Below are positions 1 to 11,702 of a DNA stretch of 64,000 nucleotides, one piece after another (position 1 is the first letter of the stretch; each line of letters opens with the position of its first letter). A program made the position numbers and the translations under genes. The notes beneath the pieces were generated by a model. The model was not told the origin of the DNA, did no database searches, and saw only the letters and a program-made list of their open reading frames with translations. Source of the stretch: Corbicula japonica (lineage: Eukaryota; Mollusca; Bivalvia; Venerida; Cyrenidae); assembly GCA_038501625.1 (NCBI GenBank), contig JAZAYU010000003.1, forward strand, positions 2,235,001-2,299,000, given 5' to 3'.

Positions 1-349
1 AGTATCTTTTGCAAGACTTAAAAGATATCTGAATGATAATCGTGATGCATTTAAGGTCACACTACTTGCATAATCAGAAAATGAAAACGATCATTTTGTA
101 CATACAGAAGTATTTTCAATGCAGATAAACAAAGTGTTAAGATAAATGTATCCATTTATTAAAAAGGCTGAATAGCACAATGCCATTGATATGCTAAGTA
201 AAAAGAAGTTCTAAAGAGTTATAATTTCCTAATGTATATAATGTGTACTAATCTTTGAGACTTATTTGTATGGTGTGATATTATCAGTCTTTTTCTGTTT
301 TTGTTTTTTGACATTACATGACGAGTCAGAAGGCATGATCACAAACTAG
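1..349. other. AT-rich sequence, nothing recognised
   Basis: No open frame above background, repeat or motif was found. Confidence 0.4.
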
Positions 350-560
350 ACATTCCCTATTTAACACCTACTGCAAAAAACGCAAACTACAACCATCAAC
401 TCGAAAAAAGAAAAAAAGCGAATTACAACCATCAACTCAACAAGCGAAAAAAGCGAACTATAACTATTTACTAAAAAAGGGAAAAACCCAAACAACAATC
501 AACTAAATAACCAAGGCAACCCAAATCCACCAACTCAAGAAAAGATAAAAAGTAAATCAT
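350..560 (+). repeat. Degenerate short tandem repeat
   Basis: Variants of CAAACTACAACCATCAACTC followed by A-rich linkers recur about every 36-50 bases. Composition is A/C-rich with no coding sign. Confidence 0.5.
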
Positions 561-604
561 TTCAAAAGATAATATAATTTAAATTGGAACAGCTTACAGT
601 TTCA

Positions 605-1130
605 AAATAAGTGAAATATGCATATAAGGAATTCCCACATCTAGCAGACACAGCCTCTCCACATAGCCAAAACGTAGACACTTTCAATATGAACGCCACA
701 AACAGTAAGAACCTGAGGGGTTACCGCCTTGGAACGGTCAGTGGCAAAACAACTTGCCACTGGGGGTTAACACCAAGTTCTTGGGTGCACCAGCCTCACA
801 CTTGCCCAAACAGGTTCTCATATCACAAAACAATGGTGAAATAACTCCAAACTACCCATCAGCTCTACAATGTTGCATGCAAACGAATACAAGAATATAA
901 AACATAAGAAGCTAATAGCATTGAAAAGCATTGAAAAGCCATAGGGACGGGTACTCAATGATCCTATAGAGACCATAGCACCTGGAGTCAAATCGACAAG
1001 AACACGATGACAGGGATAAAAGAAACAAATCGAGCTTCTAGGTTCTTTTAGAAAAAAGATTTCCCTCAAAACCTTCGTAAACTCTTAAACCCCTGCCACC
1101 GTCGTGCAATCAAAGAGGTAAGCATATTGA
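605..1130 (+). repeat. Rep-A interspersed repeat, copy 1
   Basis: Shares with the other copies the blocks GGTTACCGCCTTGGAACGG, CAGGTTCTCATATCACAAAA, GGGCGGGTACTCAATGATC... and TGACAGGGATAAAAGAAAC. The left edge resembles ATGAAATATGCATATCAGGA. No protein is conserved between copies, so the short open frames are not genes. Confidence 0.75.
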
Positions 1131-1265
1131 TAAGATATTAATTAATATAAACGTATAAACTAATATACAAAAAGGCTCAAACATCCTTCAAAGCAAACTT
1201 TGATTTCTTCCCAACAACCTGTAGACTCATCATCATTATGCCATCAAATGATCACCAAACACAAC

Positions 1266-1960
1266 GGAGTGCTTTTGGCATTGTACAGTTCATTTTGTTC
1301 ATTAAAATTCATTCAATTCAAACATAATGCATATGGCATTGTACAGTTCTTCTGTTCATTAAAATTCGTTCAATTCAAACATAGTGCCTATGGTATTGTA
1401 CAGTTCTTGTGTTCATTAAAATTCGTTCAATTCAAACATAGTGCCTATGGCATTGTACAGTTCTAGATCTTGTGTTCATAAAAATTCATTCAATTCAAAC
1501 ATAGTGCATATGGCATTGTACAGTTCTTGTGTTCATAAAAATTCGTTCAATTCAAACATAGTGCCTATGGCATTGTACAGTTCTTGTGTTCATTAAAATT
1601 CGTTCAATTTAAACATAGTGCCTATGGTATTGTACAGTTCTTGTGTTTATTAAAATTCGTTCAATTCAAACATAGTGACAATGGCATTGTACAGTTCTTG
1701 TGTTCATTAAAATTCGTTCAATTCAAACTTAGTGCATATGGCATTGAACAGTTCTTGAGTTCATTAAAATTCATTCAATTCAAACATAGTGCCTATGGCA
1801 TTGTACAGTTCTTGTGTTCATTAAAATTCATTCAATTCAAACATAGTGCCTATGGCATTGTACAGTTCTTGTGTTCATTAAAATTCGTTCAATTCAAACA
1901 TAGTGCCTATGGTATTGTACAGTTCTTGTGTTCATAAAAATTCATTCAATTCAAACATAA
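1266..1960 (+). repeat. 57-bp minisatellite, about 12 copies
   Basis: The unit contains GTTCATTAAAATTCGTTCAA, TTCAAACATAGTGCCTATGG and CATTGTACAGTTCTT, with few differences between copies. Because 57 is a multiple of three, reading frames stay open across units, giving 88- and 117-residue open frames that are not genes. One unit carries a short TAGATCT insertion near 1464. Confidence 0.9.
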
Positions 1961-2501
1961 CTTCAGAACGTATGCAATGCCACAATTATGTCCGATCTCG
2001 GATCAACCACAAATTTAAATATGCTCTGTTTTTACATGATACAAAGAAAGCAGATATATTTGATGCAAGTAAAAAAATGAAAGGTTACATATACATCTGT
2101 GATTAGGATACCGCTCGAATGTACCATAAATGTTTTAAATATATTTAACAGTAAAAATTCTATTTGTCTGATAATTAGACTTTATTAACTTAACATTGTA
2201 TAATATCAAAGACGTACGATATGTTTTGAAAACTCAGATAATGATAGTTTATGTTACACAGAAAACAATATAGGTTTTGGAAATTGTCAATTTACTATAA
2301 AGTAATTAAGCTTTTTAACATCAGTCTCCTCACAACTATTACCTCCCCTTACAGAACCGCAACGTTTTCAATGTTTTTTGTTGTTGTTTTTTGTTTATTT
2401 TTTAACCGCTCAAACTAATAAATACCAGTCGTTTTAAACATTCATACTTTTTACAATCAAACAAAAAAAAATGAAATATATCACTTAATAATAAACAACT
2501 A

Positions 2502-2747
2502 AGGCCAGAGAAAAAATATATGAGATTCTCATCCCCGCCCGCCCCTGTCCAAAACTACCCGCCCCCAAAAAATTTATTGGTAAAAAAATCGAAACATATT
2601 CTGTTCCGTACAGAACGGGTTTTAGACCATCCGGAAATACCTTCATAAGGTATTTCGATAATAAAAAATAAAAATTAAAAAGTGCCCACCCGCCCCTTTT
2701 TTTCCCAAAATCCGGATGAGAATCTAATAATTTATTTTCTCTGGCCT
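2502..2747. mobile_element. 246-bp MITE with terminal inverted repeats
   Basis: The left end AGGCCAGAGAAAA is matched by TTTTCTCTGGCCT at the right. The similarity continues inwards (GAGATTCTCATCC against GGATGAGAATCT). No coding capacity. The centre is C-rich with a CCCGCCC motif. Confidence 0.7.
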
Positions 2748-3347
2748 AAATTAAAATATTTACACAGACAATAAACATTTGTTCATGTAAAAAAAACACA
2801 CACGTACAAAATTTCATTTATCAAAATGCTGTTTTATCCATGTGCAGCAACATTCATACTAATAAAATCTAGAAACCATCTTTATATATCAACAAAACGG
2901 GAATTTTAAAAAGATTACCAAGCGTTTGACAAATATGTACATATGGGATGTTTTACAATATTGGCTTCAGATAAATACTTTGAAATATATTCCAATAATT
3001 AAAATGTTTGTTGACTTTTCCTTTTTCTGTGTACATGCAAGTTGTTATCTTGTTAATTCTTTTTGTCGCCATTCCACTATTTATTTGTTTCATCTACAAA
3101 TTTGTTTGAACCTAAGCGCATGAATTAAAATAGTTCAAGGTTACAGATATTTACAATATTTAATGCCAACTTTTCAAGTTGGTTCTCATGTAACTGTTAA
3201 GAGTTGTCGTCATAATATTAATCCATGATCACCTTTTTCTCTTTTAGACAGTGTGTTGTTTTAATGTGCCTATGAGCACATGCTTACTTATTAAGCACAG
3301 TATGCAATATAATTCAGGATTACTAAATATTTGTCAACAAAATCATA

Positions 3348-4147
3348 ATACAGTCATAGTTATGAATTTGAAAGTTTGAGGTAAAACAAATGACAGAAAT
3401 CTTCACTATCTTTCATTAAAACAGAAGAAACCCAAACTATTGTGAATGTAATTGGTGAACTTTTTCTTTGAGTTAAAGTAAAAGTAGTTGAAACTAGTCC
3501 CAGCATATAACAGAAGTTAATGTATATGAGCCGATAGTGTAAGAGAGTGGATGTCTGTTGTATTCCTATCATATTTTGAAACTCCAGACTTGCGCTATTT
3601 CACTGGTGTAGTTGTGACAACTATGCTTAGGAATTTCCACCAGCGTAAACATCACCTTGTCCAATTATTTCTGAATTGAAAAAGAAAACATTCATATTTT
3701 GAGAAAGCAGTAATATTCTGAAACATATTATCCTTCATATCATATTTGTTTTAAAGACTAACATGTTCGTTTACGTTTGCTTAAACACTTAAATATTCGA
3801 TTTAAAAGAAAATGCGAGGTTATATAAATTTTGTAATGTTTGTCTCCCTTTTGCCATGACTTGTTTGCTTATCAATTAATATGTGTTGATACATGTGCAT
3901 AGGAAAACAATTTTGTGAAAAAAAAGTTTTCCTAAAACAAGTAAAAGTGATACTCATCCTAATCATAAAATAATATATACAAACAATGTTAAAAAGTTTA
4001 AAATAAACTTTAACTCACAACAGCAATGGTGACTTTGCTTTAAATGTATGTCTGTAAGGAAAAGTAAAATGTTATAGAATAAAGTAGTTCGGTTATGTAA
4101 ACTCATTTTTTTTTCTCACTAAAGTTAATATTTCGGAAACGCAATTA
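3348..4147. repeat. 800-bp direct duplication, copy 1
   Basis: Starts ATACAGTCATAGTTATGAAT and ends at TTTCGGAAACGCAATTA. It matches 4381-5179 with only scattered substitutions and small indels (offset 1033 at the left end). The 70-residue minus-strand frame inside is also present in copy 2 but has no recognisable domain. Confidence 0.9.
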
Positions 4148-4380
4148 ATAATTTTAAACTTAAATTCTCTCAATATGTACACACACCATTACTATTTTTC
4201 ATTTCACAATCTATAAAGCATTTAATTCGCACTCGTGGGGCAATAATTACCATCATTATACAGAAGAATGGATGATGTTTAGCAATCTCCTTCGCAGAGT
4301 TGTCGTTCCTTACACTCACTTTACATCTCAGCGAAAGGCTCAATGTCAAGATTTTTGACCAAACTCGACAGCCTTATTTT

Positions 4381-5179
4381 ATACAGTCATAGTTATGAAT
4401 TTGAAAGTTTGAGGTAAAACAAATGACAGAAATCTTCACTATCTTTCATTAAAACAGAAGAAACCCAAACTATTGTGAATGTAATTGGTGAACTATTTAT
4501 TTGAGTTAAAGTAAAAGTAGTTGAAACTAGTCCCAGCATATAACAGAAGTTAATGTATATGAGCCGATAGTGTAAGAGAGTGGATGTCTGTTGTATTCCT
4601 ATCATATTTTGAAACTCCAGACTTGCGCTATTTCTCTGGTGTAGTTGTGACAACTATGCTTAGGAATTTCCACCAGCGTAAACATCACCTTGTCCAATTA
4701 TTTCTGAATTGAAAAAGAAAACATCCATATTTTGAGAAAGCAGTAATATTCTGACACATATTATCCTTCATATCATATTTGTTTAAAAAGACTAACATGT
4801 TCGTTTACGTTTGCTTAAACACTTAAATATTCGATTTAAAAGAAAATGCGAGGTTATATAAATTTTGTAATGTTTGTCTCCCTTTAGCCATGACTTGTTT
4901 GCTTATCAATTAATATGTGTTGATACATGTGCATAGGAAAACAATTTTGTGAAAAAAAAGTTTTCCTAAAACAAGTAAAAGTGATACTCATCCTAATCAT
5001 AAAGTAATATATACAAACAATGTTAAAAAGTTTAAAATAAACTTTAACTCACAACAGCAATGGTGACTTTGCTTTAAATGTATGTCTGTAAGGAAAAGTA
5101 AAGTGTTATAGAATAAAGTAGTTCGGTTATGTAAACTCTTTTTTTTCTCACTAAAGTTAATATTTCGGAAACGCAATTA
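4381..5179. repeat. 800-bp direct duplication, copy 2
   Basis: The second copy of the segment at 3348-4147, separated from it by about 233 bases. It ends just downstream of the polyadenylation signal of locus 1. Confidence 0.9.
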
Positions 5180-5231
5180 CTTAAACTTAATTGATATTTG
5201 ACAATTACTTCATAATATCTATGAAAAGGCA

Positions 5232-5237
5232 TTTATT
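5232..5237 (-). terminator. Possible polyadenylation signal of locus 1
   Basis: AATAAA on the minus strand, starting 11 bases past the stop codon of the terminal exon (5249). Confidence 0.4.
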
Positions 5238-5248
5238 TCAACCTTGTT

Positions 5249-5517
5249 TTATACAGTTTTTCTCCATTTTTCTGTTTTTCTCCGTCTTCGTTTCTGGTGT
5301 TCATTTATGGCCCTTGCTGCTCCGTCGCTGTAGAACCCGCGCTGTCTTTGTTGCCTATCCAGCGAAATAACACCGCTTATGTTTGTAAAAAAATCAAATG
5401 CCTTATATAAGTATGTATAATTAATTTCTCCACATTTTATTTTCATAATGACCACCAGTTTTTTCCGTCTTCGTTTCTGGTGTTCATTTATGGCCCTTGC
5501 TGCCTCGTCGCCTGAAT
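5249..5517 (-). CDS. Locus 1 terminal exon with internally duplicated basic segment
   Basis: From the acceptor TTATTTAG the frame reads DSGDEAARAINEHQKRRRKK. It continues through a segment similar to the intron before 7110, then reads ISLDRQQRQRGFYSDG and a second AARAINEHQKRRRRK, and stops at TAA (5249). The middle segment corresponds to intron sequence whose acceptor CAG has become CAA, so a former intron now appears to be read as exon. The KRRRKK and KRRRRK clusters are nuclear-localisation-like. Confidence 0.5.
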
Positions 5518-5857
5518 CTAAATAATCGTTTTTGTGAAGACTTTTGTATTTGATCAATCAGTTTAAGATTTTACTTATAAAGTAATAAGGGCCTATTTTA
5601 ATATAAAGTGTCGTTGTACCTTTCTTTTGTGAAAGCTTTTCGCAAGTAATTTAACTATTTATGGAGTAATTCGATCGATGTTTATTGCTTAGCAGAAAAG
5701 CGGATCCATCAATAAGACTGTGTCTGTTTGGCCAATATTCTCATATTATTTAACGTGTTAAAACTGTGCAAAATTTTAAACATATTTTCAATCTTGTCGT
5801 TTCGAGGCATACATTGATAAATTATATGTTGAAAGACATAACATCAAAACTACATAC

Positions 5858-7110
5858 CAATATCAGTTCTTGATTGCGCTGCAGCCATTGCACATTGGTT
5901 TTGTTCAGTCTCATTGACGTCAGTTTCCTCTTTCTGCAGCGACGCGTGCACCAAGCTTCCAACACACGATGCCTTGTTGGGTACTTTTGCAAATGCAGAT
6001 GCAGATTCATCGGGATGGTCCAAATGACTGACTGGTTTGTTCTCTTGGTCGCTGGTGAGGCTACAGTTCCTCTGCTCGGACCTTGGTGTGAATAAATCTT
6101 CAAGGCTTTCGTAAAACGCTTGCGCTACAGTAGAGCTTGGTTTGTTTTCACAGTAAACAGTTGGTTCACTATAATGTCTTGTTCTGTTATCCTTTCTTGG
6201 TAACACCTTTCTCCGAGCTTCTGTTTTACTTTCGTCGGAAGTCGGTTGACTTGAATGTCTTTTTCTGATATTATTAAATGGCTCAGTGACTGTTTGTTTT
6301 AAACTACTACCAGTATGGGGTCCCTGAACACTAACACTCTTGGCGCACAAATTCATCGGTGATGTTTGTATCGTGCCAGGAGATATCTGTAATGCTAAGT
6401 CCATATTTTCTGGTTGGTAATTTTCTCCCTGCTCCGAATTCATAGAGACATTAGGGATATCTGGAACCGGTATTATAGAATTTTTAATATTTGGTTTCTG
6501 AAACTGTTCAGGCTGAACAGACCCTGTATCAATTTTGGTATTAGAGCCACGGAAGCTGTCAGCAGTGGGCGGCTCAGATCCTTCCCAATCGTTTGCTTGT
6601 GGTTGTACTTCAGATTGAACTGACGATGATACTGGAGCAAGTAGCGCAACAGAACTGTGTGGACTTTCTAGGACTGGTATTTCTATATTTCTTGTTGGTG
6701 TTGATGTTCACTTTGGATATCGGTGACTACGGTCTCTGTGGAAATTCCGAGCCTTACAACATATGATGCCTCGTCCAGCTGTTTTACATGTGTTTCATCT
6801 GATAGATGGAAAGAGTTTGTAACAGATGCTGCAGCATGTGTCCCATTTGAAATCTGTTCATGACTTTCTACGGCAGTTGGTGTTGAATTCGTGTGACATG
6901 TATGAGTGTTCAATAAAGGGCCTTGGCTTTCGAAACTTTCCAACATTTCATTCGTAGGATTCGCTGTCAGACTAGTTAAGACCCTGGACTGGATGTTTAT
7001 GTTCTCTGTCGGTGCAAGAGGTTCTCCAGATGCATGTAAATCTATAGTGCTACCGCTGTAGATCCCGCGCCGTCTTCGCTCCCTATCCATCGAAATTACA
7101 TTGCTAGTGT
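5858..7110 (-). CDS. Locus 1 large disordered exon, frameshifted
   Basis: An acceptor TATTTTACAG precedes the exon, and a GTATGT donor follows at 5857. With the phase-1 G of the BIR exon it reads DTSNVISMDRERRRRG and then Ser/Thr/Glu-rich sequence. The frame is lost at TAG near 6683. The sequence then continues open in another frame (EIPVLESPHS onwards) through the exon end, passing MNSEQGENYQ at 6443. This is a one-base change within the exon, with no room for an intron. The RERRRR cluster could be a nuclear-localisation-like basic patch. Confidence 0.6.
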
Positions 7111-7159
7111 CTGTAAAATATCAAATGCTTAATATAAGTAAATTTAAATGTAATAATAA

Positions 7160-7590
7160 TTCCTCCACTCTATTTTTATTCGTAAAGATCATCTGTAAAT
7201 TCAAATAAAAAGACTACCAACATCAGTTTCTATAGCGTTCTCCATGCTTATAGCTGATCGCTTTGTTTGCACAGGGGTTTAAGAGTTTATGAAGGTTTCT
7301 AGGACACTCTTGGAAAGAACGCAGTGGCTCGATCAATTTCTTTAATTCCTGCCATCGTGTTATTGCTTTTTTAATTTCAGGTGCTCTGGTCTGTTTGTGT
7401 GATTTTGCATGCAACATTGTCAAGTTGATGGGTGGGTTGGAGTTATTTAACCAAGATAACTTGTGCTTGTTTGTTAATTTGAAAACCTATAGGGATAGTG
7501 TGAAGCTGGTGCCCTCTAGAACCTGGTTTAAACTTCAAGTGGAAAAATGTTTTGCCATTCATAGAATATATGAGTTGAACTACAGTGTAA
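7160..7590 (-). repeat. Rep-A copy 2, diverged
   Basis: Read on the opposite strand it carries the same order of blocks (GTTTAAGAGTTTATGAAGG, TTTTGCATGCAACATTGT, CTAGAACCTGGTTTAAAC), with many changes. It lies in the intron of locus 1 between the BIR exon and the large exon. Confidence 0.65.
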
Positions 7591-7679
7591 ACTAAATAAC
7601 GTATGAAATTTCACAAGGAAACGTTTTATTCTGTTTTCTGTGACGAACGGCAAATTTCTAAATTTCTAATTTCTAAAAA

Positions 7680-8085
7680 CTGAGTACCCGCCCTTTGGCT
7701 TTGCAATGCTTTTAAATTCTTATGTTTTATATGTTTGTGTGCTTTTGCATGCAACATTGTTGAGCCAATAAGTGGGTTGGAGTTGTTTCACCAAGACAAC
7801 TTGTATTTGTTTTGTGATATGAGAACCTGTTGGGGCAAGTGTGAGGTTTGTGCACCCTATAACCTGGTTAAAACCCCCAGTGGCAATTTGATTTGCCACT
7901 GACCGTTCCAAGGCGGTAACCCCTCGGGTTCTCATTTTTGTTAATTGTTAGTGGTGTCTCTTTTGAAACTGATCATTTTATTAACCATGCTCTCTCCCTC
8001 TCTTCTTCTTGACTGTGTGGGGAGGCTTTTTTTCTGAATGTGGCGATTCCTGATATGCATATTTCACCTTTTTTCAAATCTAATG
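7680..8085 (-). repeat. Rep-A copy 3, partial
   Basis: Contains GGGTTGGAGTTGTTTCACC, GATTTGCCACTGACCGTTCC and GGCGGTAACCCCTCGGGTT, and ends with the element's left edge (GGCGATTCCTGATATGCATA). The right part is missing. It is less diverged than the adjacent copy 2 and lies in the same intron. Confidence 0.7.
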
Positions 8086-8089
8086 CAAA

Positions 8090-9190
8090 AACGACTTCCT
8101 TGATATGGCGCATAGGTAGATAAATATTTGCAAAAACAGTTACAATGTATAATAAACCGATTCGAAACAGAAATATATATAATGGGTATAATTTGAATAA
8201 ATAGCTTTACAAAACTGACGAATATTATTAACTTTTTCTATAAATTATGAATAGTTAATAAAAATGTATACCCGAAGTTAAAGAAAAAATTATATTCTAC
8301 TTGAAAATATAAATTCTTTCTTATTTCAGCAGAGACGAAGACAGTTGTTACCCCTTCTTGGTATGTTATTATCTTTTATAGATGATTTTTAATAAGTAGC
8401 TATTACCTATTCTAAAAAAACATTAAGGCCGATAAACTAAATATCGAACAGAGGAAAAAGGCAAATCGGGTTCATCCAGTTTATCGAATGTAACAAAATG
8501 TATTTTCCCGAGGTCATCTTACGGTTTTTAATAAACAGAATTAACATTCTCTTAACCATCACTGACAGACAAATAGAGTCTCATAGTCGAGCTCTGAGGG
8601 GGCGGTTATTGTTAATGTCTGTTAGTTTACAACTCTCATTGATTCCATAAAGTCATTAGTTGCATTTCAGTGTTCAGACCTTCCAATTATACCCGATTTT
8701 CAGTGTGTCACTTAAACCGAGCAGTCGTAAGATGAACCTTATTTAAATATTATTCAAATGAACTGAACCAGCTAAATATAACAACTTAGTCTTTAACACG
8801 CATCTGATGTGAAGGCAGCCTAACACACGGCGAAACTGAATACATTTCTTTTATATTTCGTTTTATTATTTTAGTTACAGTTTAATATAAAAGGAAAACG
8901 TGAGATTCATTTACTTGATTCTTCAAGGATTGCACAAAACCGATTATTTGGTTACGATAACAATCTAAACGTTTGTAACGTCGATTAAAAAGTACCAACC
9001 TGAAATTTTAAATAAATAATACCATGCAAATTGAGACTAAAAACATTAAAGAGTAGTGAAAAGGGACACATTGTTCGAACTTTTCTTCTTAATATTTTAC
9101 ATGCGCTGATTATTTTGCTTTCGATTACAAAAATTCTGAAGGAGCATTTTCACAGCATTGCAAAGCCAAAAGGGCGGATATGAAATTAAA
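8090..9190. other. Intron remainder of locus 1
   Basis: AT-rich with no minus-strand exon fitting the phase. A short plus-strand block at 8326-8370 has splice-like flanks (TTATTTCAG and GTATGT) around 31 bases, which I treat as chance. Confidence 0.4.
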
Positions 9191-9227
9191 TTTTATGGTT
9201 CATTGATTCGAAATATTTTACCTCTGA

Positions 9228-9512
9228 TCAGCAAGTCGTCTCGGTTCTGGTGGTTTACACCTAGTATCCGTTCTAAAGCAAGATGTCCATAATTGTTTCC
9301 TATACTCATATTCTCATGTATGTACGAGAAACGACAGCGGTTGTGTAAACCGTAGGCGCCAATCTCTGACAACACGGTGTAACATTTGAAACATCTTATG
9401 ATACCATCTGGGTCACAAAAGTATCCGTCTCTTGCGAGTCTTAAAACTACAGGCTGTGGAATACGTCTGGAATAATGACCGAATGTTGCTAATCTTAAAG
9501 ATTCTCTCACTA
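9228..9512 (-). CDS. Locus 1 BIR-like segment
   Basis: Reads RESLRLATF, then DGYFCDPDG, then Cys40, Cys43, His56 and Cys59, counted from the GTG codon at 9510. There is no ATG at its start, and the preceding frame stops two bases away. If one base is allowed between them, the stretch from ILN to LATF has the same length (22 residues) as in locus 2. The zinc-motif spacing CX2CX12HX2C is shorter than a canonical BIR, so function is doubtful. The coding part ends at the donor AGAG|GTAAAA. Confidence 0.6.
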
Positions 9513-10494
9513 AAAGTATTGTTTTAGCATGTCGTTGTTCAAAATAATACGTATAAACAGTTCATCACTCCATGTTATGTACTCTCGCACAGCAAACGTA
9601 ACTATATTGAAACCTAACTTCGCACCTTTGATGACCGGAAGTATTATTTTTGAGATGAAACCAGGTGTTTTACTTTTCAATTTCTGGAAAAATTTAATAA
9701 CACCTTTTCGCAAATTTGTTTTGATTGCAATCAAGTTCCTGGGTATTTGCATTAAAACGCTTAACGGAAGTTGTAAATAACTAGGTAACTCCAAACTTTT
9801 GCACCACACGTCAACATCACCTACCGGCAAACACTTTCCTTTCATACCTTTCGTTTTATCGCAGAATTTTTTTTCCAAATATATTTCATTGGCTGATGAG
9901 TCTACGGACCATTGTTCCACGTTTCTATCAAAAGCTGAAAACGCTGTATCCTTTCCGACATCTCCATCGTCAAACTGATCTGTTTCCAAACGATTATCAT
10001 CAACGAAACCGGGCAAGTTTTTCACAGTTATGTTAGTGGCAGTACCCGAATTCGTCGTTTCAACTTTTATCACTCCATCTGCTCCTGTCACATCTTGGAT
10101 TATGTTGGTCTCTTTTGTATCATCTGTTTCTGCACCACGTGTTTTTATAACTGGATCTTCCATTGTATTTGTTGTATTGGCGACTTGATGTGACTTTGGT
10201 ACCGAGCTTAAGTCCGTGTTCTTGTTCCGGAGTTCAACACCGCAACTTGTCAAGCTACATTTTTGCTCGTCTATGAAGATACAGCCCTCTTCTTTATTGT
10301 CCTTATTGTATAATTCAGTATAATGCTGTTCTGAATTCTCCAGTTCTTCCAATTCTGACGTTGTTTCTGTACTTTTTTTAAATCCAGCATCCCCGCTTAG
10401 CAAGACACAAAAATACTTTGAGGCTTAACTTATTAACAGAAACGGAATTGTCTGTGTTGTACGAGAGTCCATTTTCTAGTTCCGATTTAACCAT
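9510..10494 (-). CDS. Locus 1 BIR exon, N-terminal part
   Basis: The likely start ATG is at 10494-10492, again just after a possible acceptor (TTCTTTTTAG). That frame gives 38 residues then stops. The main frame (297 residues, reading down from 10403) has no ATG at its beginning and starts at a TTG codon, so a one-base shift near 10400 is needed to join them. The main frame is acidic and Thr/Asn-rich, then becomes basic and hydrophobic (residues about 215-280, Lys/Ile/Phe/Leu-rich). It ends at TTTTAG immediately before the BIR segment. The hydrophobic part precedes the BIR motif, as in locus 2, but its sequence is not clearly alike. Confidence 0.55.
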
Positions 10495-10989
10495 TTTTGT
10501 TATTCTAAAAAGAATAAGTTGATAGTTCAATGCGCGTTAATAACTGAAATCCGATACTCTGAAAAATAAATAATAAAAGTAATTAACGAGCACAAAAACA
10601 GTGTGGGACAGCAACAGTTTTTGATCCGTAAAAACATTTCGAGGCCTCTCAAACTAATAGACCTCGAGTGGGAAATCAATACGTAATAAAAATCATTGTC
10701 TTAACTATATATTTACTAGTAGCTAGTCCATTTTAAAAAATAAATCAATTATAATACTAGAGCTTTTTTTCGAGTCTTGTTTGCAGTTTATTCGATGAGC
10801 AATAAATGACTATGAATAACTCTCTTTAAACATTTATCCGAGCTAACAAAGATAACACCGGAAATAATCGCTTACTATCGAGATTGACAGAATAAGATAA
10901 CTATTCAAAAGAATGAATCGAGACGAAACCAAGTACGTTGATTCGGTTGACAGAAGGCTAACCTTGACAAAATATGATAATGACTGGGC

Positions 10990-10999
10990 ATATATTTTT

Positions 11000-11038
<39 letters not shown>

Positions 11039-11049
11039 GAGAGAGAGAC

Positions 11050-11146
<97 letters not shown>

Positions 11147-11702
11147 TAGAGAGAACATGGTTAATAAAATTGTCAATTACAAAATAGAAACCACAAACAA
11201 TTAACAAATATGAGAACCCGAGGGGAATTAAACCAGGTTCTAGGATAAACAAACCTCATACTTGTCCCAACAGGTTCTCATATCAACAAACAAGTACAAG
11301 TTGTCTTTGTGAAATAGCTCCAATCCACCCATCAGCTCAATAATGTTGCATGCAGAACACACAAACATATAAAACATAAGAAGCTAATAGCATTGCAATG
11401 CAAAAGGGGCGGGTACTCAATGATCTAACTGAGACCAGAGCTCCTGGAGTCAAATCAGCAAGAACACAATGACAGGGATAAAAGAAACAAATCGAGCTTT
11501 TAGGTTCTTATAAACGATTTCCCCATAAACCTTCATAAACTCTTAAACGCCTGCCTTCGTCGAGCAACCAAAGAGGTAATCATAATGATCAACTGTAGAA
11601 TGGTTAATCACCAGGCCTGCAGAGCGCTGTAAAATATCATGTTGGTAACCTTTCTTTTTGAATTTACAGATAGTTTTTACGAATAACCGAGAGAAATTAA
11701 CA
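10990..11702 (+). repeat. Rep-A copy 4, with expanded GA tract
   Basis: Conserved blocks run from the GA tract and ACATGGTTAATAAAATTGTC through CAGGTTCTCATATCA to GAATAACCGAGAGAAATTAA. The part left of the GA tract is lost. Other copies have only a short GA-rich stretch at the same place. Confidence 0.75.
11002..11143 (+). repeat. (GA)n microsatellite
   Basis: About 140 bases of GA with a few interruptions (GACA, GATA, GGGA, AAAG). Long Arg/Glu and Leu/Ser open frames over it are translation artefacts. Confidence 0.95.

Larger units (their letters stand above)
5249..10494 (-). pseudogene. Locus 1: related BIR-motif gene broken by three apparent frameshifts
   Basis: The reconstructed exons run 10494 down to about 9228 (BIR exon), 7110-5858 and 5517-5249. 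Splice phases fit: the BIR exon ends at phase 1 (ATCAGAG|GTAAAA), the next exon starts at phase 1 (TTTTACAG acceptor) and ends at phase 1 (ATATTG|GTATGT), and the last starts at phase 1 (TTATTTAG). Three breaks interrupt the frame: near 10400 (between the ATG-initiated frame and the long frame), near 9512 (TTTTAG just before RESLRLATF) and near 6690 (stop TAG in GAAATATAG). Each would need one inserted or lost base. The reading frames between breaks remain long and polar, so decay is recent, or the breaks are sequencing errors. The BIR-like motif and disordered flanks match locus 2 in order. Confidence 0.65.

Noticed and set aside
1200..1937. Repeat protein with FVQFKHSAYGIVQF units
   Set aside because: The 57-bp minisatellite has a period divisible by three, so openness is automatic; flanks show no coding sign and one unit breaks the frame.
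8335..8365. 31-base plus-strand microexon with TTATTTCAG and GTATGT flanks
   Set aside because: It lies inside the intron of the opposite-strand gene, with no partner exons on the plus strand; chance splice-like signals are expected in this composition.
10958..11252. Leu/Ser and Arg/Glu repeat proteins
   Set aside because: Translation of the GA microsatellite.
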